This document shows positions 1-9,788 of a stretch of 64,000 nt of DNA, piece by piece; the first letter of the stretch is position 1, and each line of letters starts with the position of its first letter. Origin of the DNA: Lagopus muta. Its lineage: Eukaryota > Chordata > Aves > Galliformes > Phasianidae. Position numbers and translations under genes: made by a program. Where the stretch lies: contig NC_064466.1 of the NCBI RefSeq assembly GCF_023343835.1, positions 434,001 through 498,000 on the forward strand, read 5' to 3'. The notes beneath the pieces are model-generated. The model was given only the letters and a program-made list of their open reading frames with translations, had not been told where the DNA came from and searched no databases.

Positions 1-205
1 GTGAACGGGGACGATGCCCACAGAGGGTGGTAGCGGGGACAGGAGGTGAAGCATCCTATGTGACCCCACGGCGCCCAGCAGAGCAGGGCACGGAACTGGG
101 AACGCGCACAGCAGCCGTAGGATGGGCCCCAAGGGCCACCAGTTGTCTCTGTGCTCTTGGAAACGTCCCCATCGGGTGACAGGGCACCTCCCCAAAGCCA
201 CTCAC
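1..205 (-). other. MCOLN1 intron, partial
   Basis: This is the intron that follows coding exon 10 of MCOLN1 on the minus strand. Its donor lies at 205-204. I see no further exon here: translation in all frames gives nothing like the TRPML pore-region segment expected next, so the remaining exons must lie to the left of the window. Confidence 0.6.
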
Positions 206-3200
206 GTTGTACTTTTGGAAGAAGGTGAGGGTAGCGAATGACCCCGACCCAAACCAGCAGCGTGGAGGTGCCCAGGAGGATGCTGCAGACGTCGTAATCA
301 GCAAAGTTCTGTGGGGACAGAGGTTGACGCAGGCCTGAAACCAAAAGGAAAAGGGGACTCGGGGGTCCCACCTGGGCCAGGACCCCCCCCAAGAGGAGCA
401 ACCACCATCAGAGCTCTGCTCACATTAGGAGCACAGCGTGCTGCAGGCCCCCCCCTGGAGTGGGGGGACATCCACAGCAATGGCCAAAACACCAAAACGC
501 ACTCAGGGTCTGCATGCCCCCCACTACCTTGGACTCAATGCCGATCTTCATGATGGTTCCCAGCACGGTGAGGACATCGCTGATGACCAGCAGGATGTAC
601 CAACCGTTGAGGAACTCCATCCTGTCCGACAGGCACACGCTCTGCTTGTAGCGGCGCTGGAAGAACTGACTGAATTCCTGCGTGGGGAGGAGAAACCGGG
701 GTCCTCAATGCATGGGGGCCGAGTGCTGCCCACCCCTTGGTACCCACAGGAGGGGAAAGGACCCCATCAAGGCTGGAAAAGACCTCCAAGATCATCAAGT
801 CAACCCCAACCCACCCCCGCTATGCCCACTAAGCCACGTTCCTCAGTGCCACCCCTTGGAGACAGTGACCCCACCACCTCCCTGCACCTGACCACACATT
901 TTTCCTAAACCCAGGCAGGAGCTGTGGCTTTGTTTGAGCACCCCCCATGCTACAAAGGCATCGTGAGACACAGCAACACAGCCAGAATGCTGAAAAAAGC
1001 CCAGCTTGGTGGCAAGCTCAACCCCACGAGCTCTAAGAGGGACAGCAGCTCGCATGAGCGCCGCTTCCCCCCTCACTCACGTGCTGCAGCATCACGCCCC
1101 TGACGATGGAGCGGGCGCAGAGGACGAAGGAGAGCGAGCAGACGAGGATGACGACGACGTCGAAGAACAGCCGGAAGGAGTTGTCACCTCCAGGAGGCAC
1201 AGGGACGTCAAAGAGAGGCCCCAGCAGCGCTCCCAGCCAGCACGGCCTGGCATCTGTCCCCAGATGCCACCTCCATCGCCACCAACGCAGCTCCTACCTC
1301 GGCCGAAGACGCTGTGGTCTTTGCACTCCTTGATGTCAGCCCGGTTGTCGAGGCGGATTTTCACCCGGCCGCTGTGCGCCTTGTTGTCAAACGTGATCTG
1401 GGAGAAGGGAGTTGCTTGTGAAACCGGAGGGACGACCCCCAGCCCTGCACCAGCCCTGCTCACGGTTTGCACTCACGGTGATGGTGAAGGTGTAGCAGTC
1501 TGGGATTTCGTTGTTGATGATGGTCTGGATGTTGATGGCTTTCAGCTTGAATTGGATGGTGACGTTGATGAGCCTGTGGGAAAGGGGGAAAATGTTCATT
1601 AAGAGCCCTCCTGGGGCAAGTCCAGAGTGCAACACAGCCCTGCACCAACCCCCAAAACTGAGCTGAGTCAAACAGCCGCAGCAGTGGGGAAATGTCTGCT
1701 TTGGGGCTGTGCACAGCCACAGGAGAAGGCATTGGAGGGCCAAACTGCAGCCCCCAGCATCAATGAATTGGGCTTTGGGGGAGCTACGCTGCATCTCTCA
1801 GCAGCAGCAGCACTGCTGTCCCTCTGTCCAGCACCACCACCAACACATGGAGCTGAAACAACGACCTGATTGTGCTGAAAACCTGCTCCCGGGCCACCAA
1901 AACAAGGCAGTTTTGAGGGAAGGAAACAACCCTCAACCCTGAGTATTGCAGGGTAGAAACGGAGCCTCGGGGCCAGCTCTGCAGCCAACACCGACAGAGA
2001 CAGGGCCGGAAAGCAGCTGCTTCTTGTGCAATCACTCTGGTTTCACATCTCCCCCGGCCCAAGGGTAGATTTGTTTCTCTCCTATGAGGGGTTTTAAGTG
2101 GTTTTTCATCCTGGCAGCGAGCCTGAGGCTCAAAGCACGAGGAAGTCCACAGGTCGGGCACGTGCTCAGCACCTGAAGGCTGCAGGGAAGGCAACGGCCA
2201 TTACTTGTGAAATTTGAAGGTGAAGTTCTTGTAGCTGCGGTCCAGCTCTGGGGGGCAGGGGATGTGGGTCCTCGGGGTCCACTCCCAAGCAGTCTGCAGG
2301 GAGGAGAAACACCTTCAGGGAAGCCCGAAGACCCCAAGAGACCCCGCGGTCCTTCTCAAATCCACAGCGAGCAGCAAACCAAAAACCCACGGCGGCCACA
2401 AATCCCCCCCCCTCCCTCCAAGACCCAGAGATGCTGTGGGATGGCTGAGCTCAGCCCCAGCCGTCCCTAAAACCAACCTGTGACAATCTTGGGGTCGATG
2501 TTGAAGGTGTCGTTGGCCGGATCGATGCGCCCCCTGCGATAGTACTGCTGGCACAGCATGAGGGGCCGACTGGTTGCCCCCGCTCTGCCCTCGCACGTAG
2601 GCGTAGCGGCCGATGGTCTCGTTGGGAATGGCCAAGTACTGGGGAAGGAGACGCTCTCAGGAGCTGGATGCCTTCCCAAGCATCTTCCCTTCTCCACAGC
2701 CCCGTTTTCTGGCGGCTCTCACCTTGTCCACGGCATAAAACACGCGCTCATAGAGGTCGTGTTGGGTGTAGACAGCATAGGAGTCGTCGGCGCCGTCCAC
2801 GTAGTCCTTCAGGAAGAGGTGCTTGAAGGCGATGGTGTTCTCCTCCTTGAAGGTCACCACCATCTGGTTGCTGAGCCCAAAGAGGATGAGCTGACAGATA
2901 AAGGGACCAGGATTAAATCCCGCACCCGGCGGCTCTGTGAAACGGACCCAAAAACGCAGCCACGCCACCCCAAAAAGGTGGAACTTGGTCTCCCAGGAAG
3001 GAGAACGGCATCACCCTCTGCGTGGGGGTCCTGAGAAGACGAGGAGCAGCTCCGTGTCTCCAGTTCTCCGCCTGTTTTCCACCCAAAGCACTGCTGATTT
3101 CCTGCACAGCAGGGACCCACATGGGGCTCCATGGGGACCCACACGCGTCCCTCAGTGCCACCCCAGGCACAACAGCAGAGGGAGCGCCGATTCCCCACCT

Positions 3201-5358
3201 CTCCACCGGCATTTTGCCCTGCCCACGCGCTCTAAGCCTTTTCCCACGCCGCTAATTACCCCTGTGTTTATCAACAGGAGACGATTACACTTCTGTAGAT
3301 CAGCACAAGAGGCTGCTGTCAGCACGAGGGGTGGAGACAGGACGGGTCAAGGGTGACACGGGCAGCCCTCACATGCCAGCTTTTTCCTCCCTCATGACTA
3401 CAACCCGCTGACTCCAGCAGTTTTTCTCTGCTACCCCCATGAGGGGGGCGGTTTTCTTTCTGCCTTTCTTTCTAGGGGCACCCCAGGTGTCCCCAGACAC
3501 TCCAGCCCTCTCCTTTCCATCATCCCAGTCACTCCAGGGACACTCAGACTGCCTGCAAGGGCCCAGCGCACCCCACAGCGTCCCCACATCCACATCCCCA
3601 TGCCCAATGCCCGCCTCAGGGGGTCCCCTCCTGTGCCCTGTCACCCCCACATCTCCTCACTCCACGCTCAGGGCTCTATGCATCACTCAAGTGACCCCTT
3701 CCATCCCCCACCCCCAGGGGCTAACCGCCCCCCCCCCCCCCCCCCCCCCATCACTGTCCCCAGGACTCCCAGTATCCAGTGGTGCTCCCAAGACTCAGGG
3801 CCACCACTCACTCCAGCATCCCAATGCCTTCTGTCCCTTCAATATCCCTTTTTTGGTGTCCCCAAGCCTCCAGGACTCCTCAGAATCCCAATGCCTGCTG
3901 TCCTTCCCCCTGTTGTCCCCAAGCCCCACAGCATCTCTGCCCATCTCCCAGTGCCCACTGTCCCCTCAGTGTCCCCTTCTTGGCATCCCCAAGCCCCCAG
4001 GACTCCTCAGAGTCCCATTGCCTGCTGTGCCTTCCTTCCTATCCCCAGTCCCCACAGCATCTCTCCCCACGTCCCAATGCCTTCTGTGCTCCCAGTGTCC
4101 CCTTCTTGGTGTCCCCAAACAACCAGGACTCCTCAGAATCCCAATGCCTGCTACCCACAAGCCCCAGAACTATCTCACCACCCATGTCCCCATGCCCACT
4201 GTTGCCTCAGTGTCCCCTTCTTGGTGCCCCCAAGCCCCCAGGACTCCTCAGAGTCCCATTGCCCGCTGTGCCTTCCTTCCTATCCCCAAGCCCCACAGTA
4301 TCTCTCCCCAAGTCCCAGTGTCCATTATCCCCTCAGTGTCCCCTTTCTTGGTGTCCCCAAGCCCCCAGGACTCCTCAGAGTCCCATTGCTTGTTGTCCTT
4401 TCCTTGCTATCCCCAATCCCCAGAGCGTCTCTTCCATGTCCCAGTGCCCACTGTCCCCTTAGTGCCCCTTTCTTGGTGCTCCCATAGTGTCCCCAAACCA
4501 CCAGGACTCCTCAGAATCCCAATGCCTGCTATCCTCAAGCCCCAGAACTATCTCACCCCATGTCCCCATACCTTCTGTCCCCTCAGCGTCCCCCTTCTTG
4601 GCATCCACAAGCCCCCAGGACTCCTCAGAGTCCCATTGCCTACTGTGCCTTCCTTCCTATCCCTTAGCCCCACAGTATCTCTCCCCATGTCCCAATGCCC
4701 ATTATCCCCTCAGTGCCCCCTTATTGGCATCCCCAAGCCCCCAGGACCCCTCAGAATCCCAACGCCCGCTGTCCCCAACCCTCAGAGCACCCCTCCCCAC
4801 ATCCCAACGCCCATTAACCCCTCAGCGTCCCCCTCTCCACAGCCCTGACACCCCACACCCACTCTCCCCCACTGCCCCCATACCCAACCCCCCTCCGCAG
4901 TGCCCCCAAACCCCACAGCTCCCTCGCCAGCATTCCTACGACCGCTGCCCCGTCCTCGGTGCCTCCACCTTCCACCCTCCTTCCTCTCACCGCCCTCCTC
5001 TGGTCTCCCCCCAGCCCCATTCCCCCATTCCGCCCCCCAGACGCCCCCCGGCCCCACCTGCACGGTGACCAGCAGGATCTTGGCCAGCTGCAGCCCGAGC
5101 TTCACGGGCCGCCGTCCCCGCGCCCGGTACTTATCGCAGGGGCTCATGAAGAAATACTTCAGCGGCGCCGCAGCTCCTCCTCCTCCTCTTCCTCCTCCAC
5201 CGCCGGAGCCTCCGTCGCTCCATACCCGGGCGCACGGCTCAGCAGCCGCTCCGTCTCTGAGGGGATCGGGTGGGTGAGGGGCCGGCACCGCGCGATCCCC
5301 CCGCCCCGCTCCCCACATCGCCGCCCGCGGCCTCCGCTCACCGGATGGGGCCGCCCAT
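206..5358 (-). CDS. MCOLN1: mucolipin-1 (TRPML1), exons 1-10, 3' part outside window
   Basis: MCOLN1 encodes a lysosomal and late-endosomal Ca2+/cation channel of the TRP family (family knowledge). Coding exons on the minus strand are 5358-5342, 5256-5058, 2890-2723, 2638-2478, 2293-2205, 1573-1477, 1397-1298, 1187-1081, 677-528 and 308-206, all with GT-AG borders. Exon 2 carries [13 protein letters not shown] and the start of TM1 ([10 protein letters not shown]), completed by LILFGLSNQ in exon 3. Exons 3-6 form the luminal domain, with N-glycosylation sequons (NET, NDT, NVT) and EIPDCYTF. Exon 8 holds TM2 ([13 protein letters not shown]), exon 9 TM3 ([15 protein letters not shown]) and exon 10 TM4. 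TM5, pore and TM6 are not in the window. Splice sites look sound, but the frame is broken by single bases in exons 1/2, 4, 5 and 10 relative to the conserved protein; apart from one opposite change at the end of the exon 2 ETERLL segment, each is one extra C in a C-run. I read these as probable consensus errors rather than a pseudogene. Confidence 0.93.
772..862 (-). mobile_element. CR1 LINE 3'-end fragment
   Basis: The stretch reads as a diverged reverse-oriented CR1 3' end: a GCTGGAAAAGACCTCCAAGA-like block followed by ATCATCAAGTC and CAACCC. It sits in the MCOLN1 intron between exons 8 and 9. Old and without a recognisable tail. Confidence 0.7.
2891..3838. other. MCOLN1 intron 2, left part
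   Basis: Non-repetitive to C-rich intronic sequence between exon 3 and the minisatellite. It contains a pure C run of about 22 bases at 3728-3749, a likely sequencing and assembly trouble spot. No exon, RNA gene or mobile element recognised. Confidence 0.6.
3839..4830. repeat. Minisatellite, ~126-bp monomers in ~377-bp higher-order units
   Basis: The landmark CAGGACTCCTCAGA recurs at 3871, 3998, 4124, 4239, 4366, 4502 and 4616, and a one-base variant at 4742, giving spacings of 114-136 bp. Monomers alternate between CAGAATCCC and CAGAGTCCC variants. Monomers 4124, 4239 and 4366 recur about 377 bp later at 4502, 4616 and 4742, so three monomers form a higher-order unit. It fills MCOLN1 intron 2. 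It is open for 469 codons on the plus strand, which is a product of the C-rich repeat and not a gene. Confidence 0.92.
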
Positions 5359-5410
5359 GACGCCGCCACTGCGCGGCTTCGGCCGCCCCCCTCACGTGAC
5401 CGGAAGGACA
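5335..5410 (-). promoter_or_regulatory. MCOLN1 core promoter / 5' UTR with CLEAR-like E-box
   Basis: Immediately upstream of the MCOLN1 start codon (5358) the minus strand carries GTCACGTGAG (5400-5391), nine of ten bases of the CLEAR consensus bound by TFEB, overlapping an ETS-like ACCGGAAG (plus strand 5399-5406). MCOLN1 is an established TFEB target. Binding here is inferred; the motifs are seen directly. Confidence 0.65.
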
Positions 5411-5630
5411 CCGCCCCGCCCATTGGCCAAGCCCATTCAGCCCTAACCTCCCCCAATCGCTGCTAAGTATGCCGTAGCCCCGCCCATTGGTTGCTATGCT
5501 ACTGTAGCCCCGCCCACTCGTTGCTATGGTAATGTAGACCCCCCCACACTCTTTGCTATGGTACAGTGACCCAGCCCACTCGTTGCTATGGTACCGTAGC
5601 CCCGCCCCCTGGTTGCTATGGGACTGTAAC
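5410..5630. repeat. GC-box / RFX-like promoter repeat, runs into gap
   Basis: About five degenerate units of roughly 32 bp each combine CCCCGCCC (GC box), sometimes ATTGG (inverted CCAAT), and GTTGCTATGG (resembling an RFX X-box half site). Clear copies begin near 5478, 5511, 5575 and 5600. The array lies between the divergent MCOLN1 and PGLYRP2 genes, where it could supply promoter elements to either; it ends at the assembly gap, so its true length is unknown. Confidence 0.75.
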
Positions 5631-6130
5631 NNNNNNNNNNNNNNNNNNNNNNNNNNNNNNNNNNNNNNNNNNNNNNNNNNNNNNNNNNNNNNNNNNNNNN
5701 NNNNNNNNNNNNNNNNNNNNNNNNNNNNNNNNNNNNNNNNNNNNNNNNNNNNNNNNNNNNNNNNNNNNNNNNNNNNNNNNNNNNNNNNNNNNNNNNNNNN
5801 NNNNNNNNNNNNNNNNNNNNNNNNNNNNNNNNNNNNNNNNNNNNNNNNNNNNNNNNNNNNNNNNNNNNNNNNNNNNNNNNNNNNNNNNNNNNNNNNNNNN
5901 NNNNNNNNNNNNNNNNNNNNNNNNNNNNNNNNNNNNNNNNNNNNNNNNNNNNNNNNNNNNNNNNNNNNNNNNNNNNNNNNNNNNNNNNNNNNNNNNNNNN
6001 NNNNNNNNNNNNNNNNNNNNNNNNNNNNNNNNNNNNNNNNNNNNNNNNNNNNNNNNNNNNNNNNNNNNNNNNNNNNNNNNNNNNNNNNNNNNNNNNNNNN
6101 NNNNNNNNNNNNNNNNNNNNNNNNNNNNNN
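5631..6130. other. Assembly gap (500 N)
   Basis: Exactly 500 undetermined bases, a round number suggesting a nominal gap size. It hides the PGLYRP2 promoter, signal-peptide exon and the beginning of its large exon, and possibly the rest of the promoter repeat. Open frames crossing the N run have no meaning. Confidence 1.
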
Positions 6131-9100
6131 CTGCGGGACCCCCGTGTGCCACACACTGCTTGGAGACCCCCCTCCCACCCCAAAGCCCGTCCCCGAGCTC
6201 TGGACGCTGCTCGCCCACCTCCTCCACCCCAACACCACCGCAGAGCACGGCCTGGCGTTGGCACCCGATGGTTCCACCGTTGCGTTGGCACCGCTCTTCG
6301 CCGGCATCGAAGTGGGGCTGAAGAGGGCAGCGGGGTGGCCCGGCCCCATTGATCAACCCGACTGGGCTGCTCTGGATGCTCTCTATGCCGTCACCATCGC
6401 CGAAGCTCTTGGGACATCCTTCCTCATGGCACGAGTCAACGGGACGGCAGCCCTGGGACCCGATGGCTGTTGGGATGACGTGGACAACCCACAAAACTTC
6501 ACTCCGTTGGGTCCCCCGTCGCTCGTCCCCGACGCTGTCGCCAACGGGGCAATGGATGGGGTGCTGTTGGGCACACGATTGGCTGAAGAACCCATCCCAC
6601 TCTCCATCCTATTCCGGAGATATTATGGTGTGGAGAATGGGATCATAAGAGGGTGGCCTCACAGCAGCCGCCGGCGTCAGGATTTCGGGGCGCTGACGGC
6701 AGTGGGGAAGTTGGAGGAGGAGGTGGTGGCGATGCTGAGGGTACTGAGGGGGCTGTCACCCACCCGTGAGCTCCTGGAGGAATTTGGGGAGGAGGAGGAG
6801 GCGGGCATCGCTCATCGGGCAGCACGGGAGTTCATGGAGGTCTATGTTGGTGAGTAGGGGCCCAAAGTGAAGGTTGGGGTGGGAGGTGGGTGGTGGGATG
6901 GGGGCAGGGATGGGTGCTGGGAACGGTGTTGGGATGGGTGATGGGATAAGAGGAGGGAACGGTGTTGGGATGGGGGCTGGGATGGGTGCTGGGTGCTGGG
7001 ATGGGTGGTGGGAACGGAGATCAGGTGAATGTTAGGACGGATGGTGGGATGGGGACAGGGATGGGTGCTGGTGTGGGTGGTGGATGATGGGTGGTGGGAA
7101 TGGTGGTGGGTGCTGGGGTGGATGTTGGGATGGGTGATGTTTGCTGGTGGGTGCTAAGAATGGCTGGTGGGAATAGGAAGGGTGCTGAGTGAAGCCGGGG
7201 GCATCCCAGGGGAGGTGTCACTGTGCTCATGGTGACGCACGGAATGGCGTGGCCAAATACCAGTGTGTTCCCTGGATGGACACCACTGAGTCCCCAGATG
7301 GTAGATTTTGGGTAGACACCTCTTTATCCCCTGGATGGACGCCGGTTTGCCTCTAGCTGGTGGTCCCTGGATGGACGTTGCCACGTCCCCTAGGTGGATA
7401 TCAGTGCATCCCCAGTTGGTGGCCCAAGGATAGACACCATCACATCCCCTGCGTGGATACTGCTTTGTCTCTGGTCGGTGGCCCATGGATAGGCAACACC
7501 ACATCCCCTCGCTGGTCACCAGTGTGTCCCCACATGTCAGGTTTTTAGATGGACACACCAGTGTCCTCTGGAGGGGTGTCCCTGGATGCTGGACAAAGCC
7601 ATGGCAGCCAAGATTCTCCCTGTCCCCTGGACAAGGTGACCCCAGGTGGACTCAGCAGTATCCCCAAACCAAGGAACTCCCCAAACTTCACATTCCCAAG
7701 ACCAAATACACCCCCACAACCACCCCCTGCCTTCCCTCGCAGAGTGCCCAGCCATCATCCCCCGCTGCATGTGGGGTGCCCGTCCCTACCGGGGCACCCC
7801 CAGCCCCTTGTCCCCACCTTTGGGTTCCATCTACATCCACCACACCTTCGTGCCCAGCACCCCATGCCGCTCCTTCGCCGCCTGCGCACGCGACATGCGC
7901 TCCATGCAGCTCTTCCACCAGGACATCCGTGGCTGGGATGACATCGGCTACAGGTGAGACTGGTGTCACAGTGAGCCCACCACGGTCCCTGTGACTGGAG
8001 GGGGATGTAGGGTTGACCAAGGTAGGGTTGATCAACACAGAATTGACCGATAGTGGGTTGTTCCCCTATATTCAGCACTAGTGAGGCCGCACCTCGAGTA
8101 CTGTGTCCAGTTTTGGGCCCCTCACTGCAAGAAAGATATTGAGGCCCTGGAACGTGTTCAAAGAAGGGCAACGAAGCTGGTGAGGGGTCTGGAACACAGG
8201 CCATATGAGGAGAGGCTGAAGGAGCTGGGAATGTTCAGCCTGGAGAAGAGGAGGCTCAGGGGAGACCTTATTGCTCTCTATAACTTCCTGAAGGGAGGTT
8301 GTAGTGAGCTGGGGGTCGGCCTCTTCTCTCGTGTCATTAGGGATAGGACCAGGGGGAATGGTTTCAAGCTACGCCAGGGGAGATTCAGGCTGGACATGAG
8401 GAAGTATTACTTTTCAGAAAGGGTGGTCAGGCACTGGAATGGACTGCCCAGGGAGGTGGTGGAATCACCAAGCCTGGGGGTGTTCAAGGAAAGACTGGAT
8501 GTTGCGTTGAGGGACATGGTTTAGTAGGAGCTATTGGGAATAGGTGAACGGTTGGACTGGGTGATCTTTTAGGTCTTTTCCAACCTTAGTGATTCTATGA
8601 TTCTATGATTCTATGATTCTATGACCAGCATTGGGTTGACCAATATTGGGTTGACCAACGTTGGGCTGACCAACATCGGGTTGACCAACATTGGGTTGAC
8701 CACCACTGGGTTGACCAACTTTGGGTTGACCAACATTGTGTTGACCAGCACTGGGTTGACCAGCATTGGGTTCACCAATATTGGGTTGACCAGCATTGGG
8801 TTGACCAACACTGGGTTGACCAACACTGGGTTGACCAGCATTGGGTTGACCAACACTGGGTTGACCAACACTGGGTTGACCAACACTGGGTTGACCAGCA
8901 TTGGGTTGACCAATATTGAGTTGACCAATATTGAGTTGACCAACATTGGGTTGACCAATATTGAGTTGACCAACACTGGGTTGACCAATATTGGGTTGAC
9001 CGACGTTGGGTTGACCAACATTGGGTTGACCAACACTGGGTTGACCAGCATTGGGTTCATCAATATTGGTTGACCAACACTGGGTTGACCAACATTGGGT

Positions 9101-9788
9101 TCATCAATATTGGGTTGACCAACACTGGGTTGACCAACACTGGGTTGACCAATATGGGGTTGACCAATATGGGGTTGACCAACATTGTGTTGACCAGCAC
9201 TGGGTTGACCAGCATTGGGTTCACCAATATTGGGTTGACCAGCACTGGGTTGACCAGCATTGGGTTCATCAATATTGGGTTGACCAACATTGGGTTGACC
9301 AACACTGGGTTGACCAACATTGGGTTGACCAACGTTGGGCTGACCAGCATTGGGTGCCCACAGCTTCGTGGTGGGTTCGGATGGATACCTGTACCAAGGG
9401 CGAGGTTGGCACTGGGTGGGTGCCCATACCAGAGGTCACAACACCAAGGGTTACGGAGTGGGCTACGTGGGCAACTTCTCAGCCAGCTTGCCGGATCCCC
9501 AGGCCATCGCTTTGGTGCGCGATGGCCTCATACCATGTGCCGTGAGGGCTGGGTGGCTCCACCAGAACTACACTCTGCATGGCCACAGGCAAATGGTGAA
9601 CACCAGCTGCCCCGGGGATGCCCTGTTCCAGGAGATCCAAACCTGGCACGGCTTCAAGGTGGGCACTGGGTCCTGTGACGTTGCTGGGGTCGGGGTTCTG
9701 GCTCACTCTGATGTGCCGGAGGTGGAGGGTTGGGGGAAGTGTGGGGGATGCTGGGGATGACCATGGTTCCTTGTCTTCTCTTCAGTGA
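6131..9788 (+). CDS. PGLYRP2: N-acetylmuramoyl-L-alanine amidase / peptidoglycan recognition protein 2 (5' end in gap)
   Basis: PGLYRP2 is a secreted zinc amidase that cleaves the lactyl-Ala bond of peptidoglycan and dampens its immune activity (family knowledge). Coding exons are <6131-6849, 7743-7953, 9364-9658, and the stop codon at 9786-9788. Phases 1, 2 and 0 agree at the three junctions. The first visible exon is the variable N-terminal region. Exon 7743 begins the PGRP domain with [15 protein letters not shown] and the first zinc ligand in IHHT (His codon 7838). Exon 9364 carries [20 protein letters not shown], then GHRQ (His codon 9584) and SCPGDALF (Cys codon 9608). His, His, Cys and the Tyr in DDIGY are all present, so the enzyme should be active rather than merely peptidoglycan-binding. 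The signal peptide is lost in the gap. The intron before the last coding exon is occupied by a minisatellite and a CR1. Confidence 0.95.
6862..7180. repeat. G-rich minisatellite in PGLYRP2 intron
   Basis: Short units built on GGGATGGGTGCTGGGA with TGGTGGGAACGG variants repeat irregularly every 15-40 bp directly after the donor at 6850. It is strongly G-skewed on the transcribed-sense strand. Confidence 0.8.
7255..7640. repeat. Degenerate ~55-60-bp minisatellite in PGLYRP2 intron
   Basis: Units share the pattern TCCCCTGGATGGACACCA with interspersed AGTGTGTCCC and GGTGGCCC blocks; copies start near 7270, 7328, 7368, 7428, 7485 and 7545. It differs from the G-rich repeat that precedes it in the same intron. 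Confidence 0.7.
8010..9355. repeat. 15-bp minisatellite (GGGTTGACCAACACT-type), split by CR1
   Basis: About 49 near-perfect 15-bp units run from 8626 to 9355, with three more at 8010-8056 on the other side of the CR1. Units read GGGTTGACCAACATT, -CACT, -GCATT and similar. Because 15 is a multiple of three, both strands stay open (LTNIG-type and LVNPM-type frames). One unit near 9066 is 14 bp and shifts these frames. The array ends 8 bp before the acceptor of the PGLYRP2 exon at 9364, and every unit contains TTGAC, which fits the branch-point pattern YTNAY. Confidence 0.97.
8057..8624 (+). mobile_element. CR1 LINE, 5'-truncated, with intact ORF2 C-terminus
   Basis: The element begins within ORF2 and encodes the typical CR1 C-terminal segment ([19 protein letters not shown] ... 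[19 protein letters not shown]) uninterrupted to the stop at 8522-8524. It then has a 3' UTR ending in TTTTCCAACCTTAGTGATTC and about four ATTCTATG tail units. The unbroken reading frame suggests a fairly recent copy. It lies inside the 15-bp minisatellite, with array units on both sides. The RT catalytic part and ORF1 are absent, so it cannot move by itself. Confidence 0.96.

Noticed and set aside
3439-4848. 469-codon plus-strand open frame, Pro/Ser-rich
   Set aside because: It lies entirely in the MCOLN1 intron 2 C-rich minisatellite; other frames there are also long and open, so lack of stops is compositional.
5159-6857. Several long frames crossing 5631-6130
   Set aside because: They are extended only by undetermined bases in the gap; only the PGLYRP2 part from 6131 onward is real coding sequence.
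7020-7230. CRISPR-like regularly spaced repeats in this and other arrays
   Set aside because: The spacers are themselves repeat-derived and degenerate; this is a vertebrate minisatellite, with no cas genes or bacterial context.
8621-9545. LTNIG-type and VDQHWVDQ-type repeat proteins, and LVNPM-type on the minus strand
   Set aside because: All three come from the 15-bp array, whose period is a multiple of three and lacks stops; it is an intron of PGLYRP2.
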